Shown one piece after another: positions 37,695 to 47,867 of a stretch of DNA of 64,000 bases. The number at the start of each line of letters is the position of its first letter. Position 1 is the first letter of the stretch. The translations under genes were made by a program, and so were the position numbers. Location of the stretch: contig OV050033.1 in assembly GCA_920105625.2 (NCBI GenBank), positions 16,760,001-16,824,000 on the forward strand. The letters are read 5' to 3'. Origin of the DNA: Clusia tigrina. Its lineage: Eukaryota; Arthropoda; Insecta; Diptera; Clusiidae. Below the pieces are notes generated by a model. It was given only the letters and a program-made list of their open reading frames with translations. It was not told the origin of the DNA and made no database searches.

Positions 37695-38233
37695 ACGATG
37701 TTCGCTCTGCGACGATCACTGCTCAACTGCCCGTTGTTAACACGATGTCCGCTCTGCGACGATCACTGCTCAGCTGCCCGTTGCCAACACGATGTCCGCT
37801 CTGCGACGATCACTGCTCAACTGCCCGTTGCTAACACGATGTTCGCTCTGCGATGATCACTGCTCAACTGCCCGTTGCTAACACGATGTCCGCTCTGCGA
37901 TGATCACTGCTCAACTGCCCGTTGTTAACACGATGTCCGCTCTGCGACGATCACTGCTCAGCTGCCCGTTGCCAACACGATGTCCGCTCTGCAACGATCA
38001 CTGCTCAACTGCTCGTTGCTATCACGATGTTCCCTCTGCGACGATCACTTATCAACCACTGCTGCTACTCTCAGGATTCGGCTATGATCATTTTCCACTA
38101 ATCGTTGCTAATACGATGTTCACTCTTCTGTTGTCACTTGTCAACTGATCTTGGCAATACGACGCTCACTCTGCTTGTATAACTTTTCAACTGCTTTCTG
38201 CCAATACGATGTTCACTCTGCCAATGTCACTTG
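37695..38233. repeat. 47-bp tandem repeat array
   Basis: Units start at 37695, 37742, 37789, 37836, 37883, 37930 and 37977 with a strict 47-bp period. Each holds ACGATGTCCGCTCTGCGACG and ACTGCTCAACTGCCCGTTG. From about 38024 the units decay, but the CGATGTTCACTCTG core persists to 38225. Similar sequence resumes after 38884, showing the array was split by a LINE insertion. Confidence 0.93.
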
Positions 38234-38873
38234 TTTTTTTTTTTTTTTTTTACGAGGTGTAAAGCAGTCAAAAACCCTTATAGTGTGGGGCCTTAACCCA
38301 CTAAAATCACCCCGATGTCCGGACGGATTATCCTCTCGGGACCTCACCGTTAGGTAATACGTCGAGAGGCCGTTACGAGCGTTACCGCTCAATCGTCAGT
38401 CTTAGGTCTGTCCATTTTCAGTCCTACTTCTTGAAACATCCCTATTAACGTTTTCCTCAGCACTGCGCTGGCTTAGGCGTGCTGCTGTGCGGGCGCGTTC
38501 AGTGTTCCGCAGAGTTATCATCATAATGGATACTGTAGAACAAACTGCCTCCCATTTAGTCTCGGTTTCACACATATGCGCTACCAGATTAGCCACTGCT
38601 GGTTGTTCTCCTAAGATAGCGCTCAAGTTGTTTCTGCTCTCGTTAAATCGCGGGCAATGAAAAAGTATATGCTGCGCATTTTCCTGCTCTCCCGGGCAAC
38701 TTGGACAAAACGGGTCAACATCGTATTTGAATTTGTGCAAGTATTCCTTGAAGCACCCGTGGCCACTAAGCATCTGTGTCAAATAGAAGTTAAGTTCGCC
38801 GTGTGTGCGCGAGTACCATTCGTTGATATTATGTATCAGTTGGAATGTCCATCGGCCTTTGCTGGATTGCTCC
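38234..38873 (-). mobile_element. 5'-truncated R1-type LINE insertion
   Basis: The minus-strand element ends in a poly(A) tail, seen as about 20 T at 38234-38253. It is flanked by a target duplication containing TGTCACTTGTT (38225-38235 and 38874-38884, the left copy merging with the T run). Only the last roughly 640 bp were copied, typical of target-primed reverse transcription that stops early. It sits inside the 47-bp array. Confidence 0.85.
38402..38872 (-). pseudogene. LINE ORF2 C-terminal fragment with Cys/His zinc motif
   Basis: About 157 codons stay open from the truncation point to a stop at 38402. They begin with GRWTFQLIHNINEW, continue with GELNFYLTQMLSGHGCF, and include the zinc-binding cluster C-x2-C (FCPSCPGEQENAQH) with ILFHCPRF. 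This arrangement, following the RT domain, is characteristic of R1-clade elements. Upstream endonuclease and RT parts are absent. The fragment has no start of its own and is not expected to be expressed. The intact frame suggests a fairly recent insertion. Confidence 0.82.
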
Positions 38874-38884
38874 TGTCACTTGTT

Positions 38885-41211
38885 AACTCCTATCGATGGC
38901 AAGTGTGTGGCCGCTTACGAGTACATACGTCTTGTGTACCACAACTACCGCTAGTCTTCGAACGCAGTTTTGCATGCCGTTTCGCGTGTTTATTTTAGGG
39001 GTTGGAAATGACGAATAGCGTACCCTAAAAGTATGCAACCCTTAATGAGTCAAAATATCTGGTGACCTAGTGATTTCGTAACAATATAGTAAATAATAAT
39101 ATAATAAAATAAATGTCGAAAATTATTTAAATATGATGTTAACTTTAATCAAGGTATAAATTAATAAATTTTATTAACTATCATTTAAGTGAATTGATAT
39201 AAAATTGAACCAATATACTTAAGACTAACTCTTGAAGCAAGTTTTCTAATCTAACTGTTAATGAAGCAATTTACACAGCATCAATTTAAAAACAATCCCA
39301 AGTTGGTTGCCATAAAATGGCACCTTCTATGCTAGAGTGGTCTGAAAAGTAAAATTGTAAAAAATACCCCAAATCATAAAACCAAACATTTATATTCAAC
39401 ATAAATATTAAAAAACGCCAGTTCCGGGAGATGAGTTCAAACACGGCTCGTAAGCCGCGTTTAATTGCCAAAATGTGCACATTGAAAATTCAATGAAAGG
39501 TGAACTCACGCACAAAGCCATTAAAAAAATATTAACTCATCATTATGCAATAAAATGTAAACAATACGCTCCGCGTTAAAACAAGCAACACCCCCTCATC
39601 TAGCTCTGGATCCACAGTCATCAAAGGAAAAAAAGGTAAGGAAAGATTAAGAGCGTAAAAGAGCAATAAAAGCATTTAAAATCGACTGAAACAAAAATAA
39701 ACACATAAAAATATGAGGGCCGACATCCTTCAAAGGCAGGCGCAATAGTAACCAGAAAGCAACAACAACAACAACAACAACACCACCAACAACAACAACA
39801 GCGGTAAAAGTGCTAGAAATTTATATTCATAAACGCACAATTTTTCAGCAATTATGGCCGCAAGTAACATTCCCATAAAACAAAAGCGGCAAACAAGTAC
39901 GGGAGCTGACTGACACTGGAGCAGGTGCTGAGCCGAGTTAGCGAGCTTCCGAGCCGCCTGCCGAACCAGATCAAAAGGAAGCGTTTCTGCTGCCGCGCTC
40001 TTTGTTTCGCTTTTTATGTTTTCCTGCAACAACGAAATAATTTTATTGCTTTTGTCATTATTACATTTTTTGCAGAATATTTTTTCCAGCCACTTTTTTT
40101 TTGTTGTTTGCAAATTTGATTGCGAAGAATCAAGTCAAAAATTGCCAAAGGAGCAATGCACAAGGGTCCCATGCCAAACAATACGAAGAAGAAACGAAAC
40201 GAAACGAAACGCAGCGCAAGGACCAAAAGAATAAGTAACCAACGCACAAGTGAGTGATAAAGTAACAAACAGGAAAGTTAAGTGGCAGCAGCAGGGGAAC
40301 CACCGAACGAAGAAACAACAAAAAATTGCCATTATTATATTAAAAGGATAATAATTTAAATATTTTCGCATTCTTTCACTTTGGGGCTGCTTTTGTTGCA
40401 GCCGCTTCTTTGCCGCTGATGGCGTTGCTTTTTTATAATTCACGCTTTGGAGAAATTGTTTATAAACGAAATTTAATGATGTCGTTTGTGATTTTCAATC
40501 TGCAGCGCAATTATTTTGCACTAGCGATAGACGCGGCGCAGGGATCAGTGCAGCGATGCGGGCTCTTTCGCTTGTGGCTTAAATGTACCCAACTAAAAGT
40601 GAAAAGTGTGGGGAGGGAAAAAGGCAAAATAAAAGAAGCGGCAGAGAAACTTGCGAGAAAGGTGGAAAAATTAAATTTCCTAAGATGAAGTATAAAGCCA
40701 TAATCTCTGAGCTACCTCAACTTACCAGCCGTGAAAGGACGGCGACAAAAACAACAACAGCAGCAACAGCACCAACAAAACAGCTTGCTTCGCATTAACA
40801 TGAAAAGGATGACGGTTTTTTCCATATTACTTCACTGGCGGTGGTGTCCCCTGCTCCAGGACTTTCGTATCTTTTTTGCGCTTTTCTGTGCTGCGCGTTT
40901 TAATTTTTAAATAAGAAATTGCTGCTTACATTTGACAGCAGACAAGCAGACGGGAGACGTCAAAACCCCGTACAAGGAGAGCGAGCGTCGCGCAAATTGC
41001 CTTCAATGAAGGTTGTGAGGGCGCTAGAATGAAAAACCTCTTCTGACAGTCACTGCACGGTGGGTCAAATTTGTTTCCAATGCTTTGAGAATTTTGCAAT
41101 CGTGCTTGAATAGTTCTGTGCAGAAAATCATATTGTAGATGAGTTATTCCACGGAGTTTCCTCACAATATCCTGGAGACTTTCATCAGAACATTTTTTTT
41201 ATGAAGATTCT
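38885..41211. other. Non-coding; AT-rich and CAA-repeat patches
   Basis: It begins with the displaced end of the 47-bp array (to about 38930). A motif copy is at 39024-39036, an A/T-rich stretch at 39070-39200 and a (CAA)n run near 39760-39800. Frames of up to 127 codons reflect these repeats and none shows a domain. Confidence 0.5.
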
Positions 41212-43142
41212 AGATTAGGTTAGATTAGGTTAGATTAGGTTAAGTGGCTGCCCTCAGACTCACTTAGGCCGGTTCAAGAGCCAATGTGTTACCACAGGAG
41301 CTTTTCCTTTATAAATCTAGATCCCCTTTGAACCATACTGGGGATTTGTTAAAGGTAGACACTTTCGTTAGCTTCAGCTGGGAAACCACCTCAATGCTGT
41401 AAAGAAAAGCGAATCCAAGTGCGGAAAACCTTTTTATATAGAGTACCATGTATCCACACAGGAGGTTTTGTACGGTTTCCTCTTACTCTATATCTTGACA
41501 GCACCTATAAACTTCATGATATGGTACCCCAAGTCTACCTGCATGTCTAACAATTAAGCAATTACCCGTCAGTACCTCGATCTCATTTATTACTTCCTGC
41601 TTATTAAAGTTCAACAGCAGTTTAGTACGGCCGCGGCTGCACTCTGGCCAGGTTTGCCCACTTATTAGGCAAGATGTCTCCAGGGGACATTTGCAACTTC
41701 GAGAGCGTACCCACATATTAGCAATTTACATATAGCTAAAGGTATATTGGTACAGACACTTTACCCGGGAGGATGGTTAAAGTTGTAACTTCCCTAGCAA
41801 GCTCATCAGCTATGCAATTGCCTTCTAAGTGTCCACGGCCCTGCATCCAGATAGATATATTTAAGGGTGTTATATACAGCGACCTGAAAGATCTATTGTG
41901 ATGCCCTTATTTATTTGAAAACTGAGGTTAGTCTCATCTATAAATCTTTTGTCAGGTTAATATTCGACAGGAATTCAAATATTTTGGACGAATCAAGATG
42001 AGGGATCTTGCTCATATCTAAGATATATTCTCCAAAACACCTGAGTCTATTGTGTGTTAATGGTCCGCAGTCTGTGATCAGGTGCAGTGAGGTTTCGTCA
42101 CTTCCATCCTGCACCCAGACCCGGTTTATTTTAATGTATTGCTATAATGTGCCTAATAATTTATGACATTATTCAAAATAGCTATCCGAGTCGATATATA
42201 TCTCTTGTGGATAACGGACTATTCTTTATAAGCAACGTACCCTCTCTTATGGATATTACTTCTGCATGGAGCATACTGCAGAAATCTAGTAAGCGGAAAT
42301 ATAAACTGATGCCCAAAATTTATACACTTCCACCCACTTGATCAATAAGTTTTGAACCGTCAATATAAATGCTGACATTATTCTTACAGTTGATGATCCA
42401 ACTATCCCAATTCGCCTTTAAGGGAAATATAGTCATAAAGGGTTTACTTAGTAGCTCGTCTACTGGGTTGGAACAATGTGTCGTAGCGGGAATGAAAGAA
42501 AATTGTTCTAATATAGTCGATTGACTTCTGTTACTCGTAGTTAAAAGAGAGAACCCCCTTAGACTAAAGGCCGATTTGGCTGCAAGTTTGCTTATCTAGT
42601 CAACTGGCAGTAGTTCTAGCATAACATTCAGTCTTGCTGTGGGAGTCCTTTTGAGAGCTAGTTGCTCTCTAAATACGATATTAACTATTCACAACATAGC
42701 AACACCCAAGTACATCCTTGAAGCCATCATTGATATCAGCTGCTCCTTTTTATCAACTGCCGGCCACCATAATATTATGCCGCAGATCAAAATCGGTCTT
42801 TACACTGTTGTGTATAGCCAATGTACTATTCGGGGGGGCAAATCCCATTTAAATCCTGCGATCTTTTTACACGTATAGAGTGCTGTTGATGTTTTCCTCA
42901 CTGTATCCTCTACATTTAATTTCCACTTATGCTTCCTGTCTAGAATCAGTTCCAGGTAGCGAGCTCTTTATTAATGGATAAAGCGCTTCCATTCAATGTC
43001 CAGGGCCTTACTTGATGTAATCTATGTTTCCTACCAAACAGTATCAGATCTCTGTGGCGAATATTTACGAGTAAAGCACTTGATTTCGACCATAGCCCAT
43101 TTAATAAGCTTTGCATACCTTCGCACAGATGCTAACTTAGTC
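41212..43142 (-). pseudogene. Antisense LINE ORF2 remnant: RT end, RNase H, zinc tail
   Basis: Read on the minus strand from about 43140, broken frames give end-of-RT blocks such as LILFGRKHR and PWTLNGSALS (near 43050-42980), YLELILDRKHKWKLNVEDTV (42960-42900) and TALYTCKKIAGFKWDL. IVHWLYTTV and WWPAVDK follow. RNase H begins with VSIYIDGSKL (about 42380-42350) and continues to GHLEGNCIADELARE (about 41850-41790). A C-terminal piece with VLTGNCLIVRHAGRLGVP lies at 41590-41520. The 3' end is a short tandem tail of AACCTAATCT at 41212-41251. This is the order of an I/Jockey/LOA-type LINE. Many stops and frameshifts make it an old dead copy. Confidence 0.75.
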
Positions 43143-44770
43143 TTTTGTGCAGAGAGAGAGAGACAAGAACATTTTTTCTTCGGTGTACTCTTTTGCAATA
43201 CTCCCAGGACCAGTCTGCCACCATTGGAAGTAAAATATTCCCTCCACTGTCATTGTATATCAGCGCAAAGACCATCGAAATCATTGATTCTTTTGTTCCT
43301 TTGTTCTATAACAAAAAGCATATATCATTTATGTGTGAATTGTTCTAAAAAATACTCGTATATAATTCTATTTTTACAAACACCAATTTGTCCCACTGTG
43401 CCATGTGATGCAGTGCATGTCCATGTGTCTAAGTTTTCAGATTTCTTTTATTTTTTCCGTCTCAAAAAACCCCGAGAAGTCAGCGGCATATAAACAGCTG
43501 TCTTAACTCTGAGGGTTAGAGTCAAATCACTTTGACATGAGTGCAAGTGTCAAGATAAACTGATTCGAGGCAAATGGCTTTAATAAGAGAGTGCATGCTG
43601 AGAGCGTCTCTTTTAAATTTTCAAAGAAAATATCATAAATACCTTGAATACCTTCGTTGAGAGCCACCTCTAGAAGTCTCCTTCCACGCGTAGCCACTAC
43701 AGACTGCCTTCATTACCCTGGAATAACTCTAAATGTGTAATATCTGCACTATAAACACCCACGTACATCCTTGAAGCCATCATTGATATCAGCTGCTCCT
43801 TTTTCCTGCTCACTTCCGGCAAAAGAGTAGTCGGAAGGAAATCGTTGCCGACATTTGCCTGGAATTTTTCTTCTGCACTGCGTCAGTGTCAGTTTCAGCA
43901 TCAGCTTCATCCACATCGCATTTGATTTGCAGTTTGTAAAGCTTACGAAGAAAATGTCCTTTGTCCTTAGAGCGCGGTGGAAACATAATAAAAATAAAAG
44001 CAAAAAAGAAAGAAGGAAAAATCCAGCTGCCGCTAGACAAACAACGAAGTTAAACCAGAAATGGTGTTGCTTCCGTCATCAATCGCCATTTGCAATTCAA
44101 TGCAAATAGATGCGATTCGCGCGCAAAGTGAACGGAAATCACTTTTCCACTACGAAGAAGCGGAATGCGGCAAGACGCGCCCGACGGACGAACGCTTCGA
44201 TGGATCTGCGAACGCAAGAAATTGCGGAATTGTGGTAGATTTCGAAATTTGTTTGCACTGAGGCGATGATGAATCGACGGCTGACTGGCACCAGAATCAA
44301 CCACACGCCCAGGAGACACACTCACCCACACAAATAAGAGTGAAACGTAGCAGCGGCCCCCGCTGCTGATGCTGGTTATGGTGTCAGAGTTGATGGTGGC
44401 ACCGTTTGCAATTTGGAAATTTGATTTTATTTGACAAAGATTTGGCAGCGCAAATATCGTAATAAATTCAAATTTGAGTGTTCCGAAGAGTAACAGGATG
44501 CGTTTTATGCCTTTTCAGAGATCCTTTCGATTCAATTAGAGATACTTTAATAATAACAGAAATGGTACACTGTCGTAATGTGCGGTACAAGGATAACAAG
44601 GAGATAACCAAAATTTCTTTGCATTTTTACATGAGGAGAGTTGAAACTAATGTAAGAATGAGGAGAGGGGAATTAGGCGTGAATATAAAAGACTTTCTGT
44701 TGATCCTTGAAGAAATGGAAGGAAATGGTTTTGGGTTTTAGCTCCGATCGTAGTCTGAATATAAGTAATG
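43143..44770. other. Non-coding with a small LINE-derived duplicate
   Basis: No gene recognised. 43746-43803 is nearly identical to 42704-42762 inside the antisense LINE, so it is a scrap of the same family. The GA-rich 43960-44030 segment generates chance charged frames. Confidence 0.5.
43746..43803 (-). repeat. LINE scrap duplicated from 42704-42762
   Basis: The shared core includes GTACATCCTTGAAGCCATCA and GATATCAGCTGCTCCTTTTT, with one or two differences upstream. Confidence 0.8.
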
Positions 44771-44777
44771 TTTATTT

Positions 44778-45474
44778 ACTGCGCTCATGGCCGTGGATAG
44801 CCCTACCACCACTTCCAGGATAGTCAGGTCCTGCAAATCCAGGCTAAATTGTGTTGGAAACCATAATAGTCTGACGCTGACTTGGGTACCGGGAAACGCT
44901 GGCATTGCGGGTAACGAGACCTCTGACTCTTTGGCCAGGATGGGCTCTGAGGCTGTTTTGATTGGCCCTGAGCCTGTTCTGCCACTCCCTTCTGCTATCA
45001 TCAAAGCCACTGCAAACAAGTGGGTTGTTTCGACCCACAAGCGAGCATGGCGGGCTGAGAGAGGCTGCGGATGGACGAAAATTATGCTACCTGCTATCTT
45101 TAGGTAGGAGGAACTGCAGGCTGTTGGTTGGCGTGATGACAGGGCACTTTCTATGGGCAAGGCACATGGTAAGGATTGGCATATCAGACAGTGCGCTGTG
45201 CCCAGCCTGTGGAGAAGAAGACGAGACGGCGGACCATTTTCTTTGCGTCTGCCCTGCCTTTGCTCGAATCAGGTTTGGGATTTTTGCCACTGATGTGCTG
45301 AGGAGTAACCAACTTGGCTCCTTGGCACCACAGGATCTACTTCTATTGCTTCGGAGGTCGGGTGGATTTAAAGCAGAGCAAAAGGGAACCTTAAGTGCAG
45401 TACAATGGATATATACTCTGTCTGAGTGCTGCGCTTACTAGATTGTTCCGACAAACAAAAAACAAAAAAAAAGT
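44778..45474 (+). pseudogene. 5'-truncated LINE: RNase H end and zinc C-terminus, frameshifted
   Basis: The first frame (to a stop at 45105-45107) holds the end of an RNase H domain, TWVPGNAGIAGNETSDSLAR. The usual catalytic-region His is Asn here. A second frame, entered by a shift near 45100, gives CRLLVGVMTGHFLWARHM, then the zinc cluster CPACGEEDETADHFLCVCPAF and a terminal SLAPQDLLLLL region ending at 45441. An A-rich tail (45449-45474) marks the 3' end. The structure matches the last part of an I/Jockey-type ORF2. The frameshift and truncation make it non-functional. A target duplication could not be identified. Confidence 0.78.
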
Positions 45475-45477
45475 ACA

Positions 45478-45514
45478 ATGAGCGGGTCGTGGGTTCGAAT
45501 CTTGCCCCGCGAAT
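45478..45514 (+). repeat. tRNA-like fragment (possible SINE scrap)
   Basis: GGTCGTGGGTTCGAATCTTG followed by CCCCGC contains a box-B-like GGTTCGAATC as in the T arm of tRNAs. Nothing upstream supplies the D and anticodon arms, because the LINE A-tail is there. It could be a tRNA pseudogene end or a tRNA-derived SINE piece. Confidence 0.35.
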
Positions 45515-46001
45515 AATCTCCAAAATTCTCCAAAGTTGAAGCTTTAGGTGCTAGTTACTCATTCACCCAATACCTTAAGGACTTAATTAATTATGGTGCA
45601 AGGTATAATAATAATATTAATATGTCAATAGAATCAGGTTTGATGGTTGACTTCCCTATTCCTGTTTCATCTCCATGTTCTGAATTCCTTTTACCAGCAT
45701 AATCAGCATTCAGCTCGCAAGATAACCTCTTTTAGTACTTCTACACTTTCACTTTCCTCACTAAATATGACGTTAAACAATCAAAACAACTCGATAAACG
45801 ATCTCGGAGCACCCGAGCTCTTTCACTCCAATCCTGGATTCGCATTTCTTGGCTTGGGAAACAACCACACAGAAAAACACGGGCTGCCAATTATTTGAAG
45901 CATTCGCCCATATAAAAACGAGGTCATCCCGCAGCTAATTGGAGGTCCTAATAAGAAAAAGTGTAACTCTCGAAGCCCCTTTTTGCCCACCACTAAATAT
46001 A
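45515..46001. other. Non-coding, nothing recognised
   Basis: Unique sequence leading to the errantivirus target site. The 83-codon frame at 45647-45898 is unrecognised. Confidence 0.45.
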
Positions 46002-46434
46002 AGTTAACATTCCAAATATTTAAATTTATTTTTCTACAGCTACTGAATATTTCTCAGAATTCAGGAAATGTTATTTTAACATTTCGAAATATCTTCGCAA
46101 AGCTTACATTGCATTTCCCACAGTAGCTATGCCCCAACTCAGTGCACATGCAAGTGTGTTATTTCATTTACTTTTGGTGTATTTCCACGAAACCAGGAAA
46201 TGCCCACACAAGCCAAGCTTTACCATTTAGAACATTTATTCTCATACCCCAAAGGTGCTGACGCTATGTCTATGCCATTTACCTTTAATTTTAACTTTTC
46301 CTTTTTGCACTTGTTTCCAAATAATTTTAGTATTAAGCAAATTTATGTAATGACAAAAATACTATAAAAAAGCGTAATAACCAATAAAGAGATTCATTAA
46401 TAATTCACACTTCAAAACGTGCATTTCATTAACT
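46002..46434 (+). repeat. Errantivirus 5' LTR, 433 bp
   Basis: The ends are short inverted repeats, AGTTAA and TTAACT. TATAAAA at 46363-46369 and AATAAA at 46383-46388 lie close together near the 3' end. Which of them acts in transcription is unclear, because many errantivirus promoters lack a TATA box. Confidence 0.94.
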
Positions 46435-46447
46435 GGCGCCCAACGTG
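46434..46447 (+). other. Errantivirus primer-binding site, tRNA-Lys type
   Basis: TGGCGCCCAACGTG matches the complement of the 3' end of insect tRNA-Lys(CUU). It shares its first T with the LTR end. Confidence 0.85.
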
Positions 46448-47669
46448 TAAATGGTCTGGCCCTTAAGTAGTGCCACAGTACCATCGATCGAATCTACAAA
46501 AGTGCCCTAAAGTAGTGCAAAATAAAAAGTGCCCTAAAGTAGTGCAAAATAAAAGTGCCCTAAAGTAGTGCAAGAACATTAAATTAAACGCCCTAAAAAA
46601 GCATTAAATAAAATAAATGCCCTAAAGTGGAGCATAGAACAAGTACTGAAATCCTGTAGGAACAAGGTACACGCGTAATTGGAACGTAGTGCGGAACCTT
46701 AGTAAATAGACTCTATTAAAAAGGACAAATTCCGGGACGTCGGCGCGGGTTATACAATATTTAAGGACATAATTATAAATTTAAATTTTTTTTTTAATAC
46801 AAATTTAAATATTTAAAGAAAAAAATAAAATAAAAATTGTTTTTTAAAACTGAGAAAAACTATTTTTTTACAAATTTAAACATTTAAATAATAACAACAT
46901 CATTGTGCGAACCTTACCTTTTTGTGATTGCCACGCACAAGAGGAAATATATTGTGAAGACAGCAGAACCAACAACAACTCAACACGCTTTCCATCAGTA
47001 AAACTTTTCATCAACAGCAAGCAGATTTTTTTCCGCAAGATGCAGAAAACTTTAATAGTTATGTAAGTTAAATACCGTAGTATTTTAGTTTAAAGAAACA
47101 AATATTATAAACAATTTATTTGAACAACTTAAATTAGAAAACATACTATAAAAATAAATTTTTTAAAATTTTTATAATTTTTAACTGTTAGTTTTTAACA
47201 AAAAATTTATCAGAAAAAATTGTTTTGGCAAAAATTTAATTATTTATTTGAAAAAATTCTATTTTTTTTTTTTTATCCCAAAAATGCATTAAATAAATTA
47301 AAGCAAAAAATTAAATTGCAAAATATTAAATATTTTTACAAAAAATTTCATACAAAAAATAAAAAATTAAATTGAAGTAAAATTAACTTCTTGAAACAAA
47401 AAATTTAAAAATTAGTTTTTTGAAAAAAATTAAACTTTTTGCACAAAATTAATTTTTTTTTTTTTTTTTTAATTTTTTTTACAGCAAAGCAACATTTTGT
47501 AAATACTTTAAAAGCATTAAAAGTTTACAAAACATTTTTCGTTTTTTTATAAATTAAATTCGTTTTTCGTAATTTTTTTAAAATTGTGTAATTTCTCCAA
47601 ATAAATTAAAAAATTTTTTTTTTAAAAGGCAAACTTAAGTGTTAAACAAATTTCAAAATTCTGGCATTA
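46448..47669 (+). other. Errantivirus 5' leader with short direct repeats and A/T tracts
   Basis: Near-identical 26-27-bp units containing AGTGCCCTAAAGTAGTGCAA start at 46501, 46528 and 46554, with weaker relatives at about 46455, 46588 and 46618. From 46760 to 47640 the leader is almost entirely A and T, with long homopolymer runs. Packaging or binding sites for regulatory proteins are plausible in this position but not demonstrated. Confidence 0.7.
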
Positions 47670-47867
47670 ATGACTGACGGAGAAAATAGTGACTACGAGA
47701 CATACGGTTCGAGTACAGAATTTTTGGACTGGATAACTTCTTCAGGTGATTCGGGAGTAGAATACGACAAAAACAGGACCATAGCTAGACGAAAAATACT
47801 TTTGACCAGAGAACGGAGACATTTTTTATATAATTTACGACAACGCCTAAATAATCAAAATGTCTAA
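47670..47867 (+). CDS. Small ORF upstream of gag, unknown function
   Basis: The 65-residue frame begins with MTDGENSDYETYG. It has an acidic first half and a strongly basic second half (RRKILLTRERRHFLYNLRQR). It ends in the eight-base overlap ATGTCTAA that also contains the gag start. It is the first sizeable ATG frame after the long A/T leader. The tight overlap would suit coupled termination and re-initiation, or the frame might supply the first exon of a spliced message. I recognise no domain. A chance frame is possible, but the amphipathic, charged composition differs from translations of the surrounding A/T-rich leader. Confidence 0.45.
   Translation: MTDGENSDYETYGSSTEFLDWITSSGDSGVEYDKNRTIARRKILLTRERRHFLYNLRQRLNNQNV

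Noticed and set aside
37695..38030. Possible CRISPR-like array
   Set aside because: Units are contiguous with no unique spacers, and the context is an insect genome.
37647..38148. ORFs with repeated CPLCDDHCS text that look zinc-finger-like
   Set aside because: The Cys/His pattern comes from translating the 47-bp repeat. The frame changes with each unit because 47 is not divisible by three.
44738..45160. 140-codon minus-strand ORF
   Set aside because: It is the antisense shadow of a LINE RNase H fragment that reads sensibly on the plus strand.
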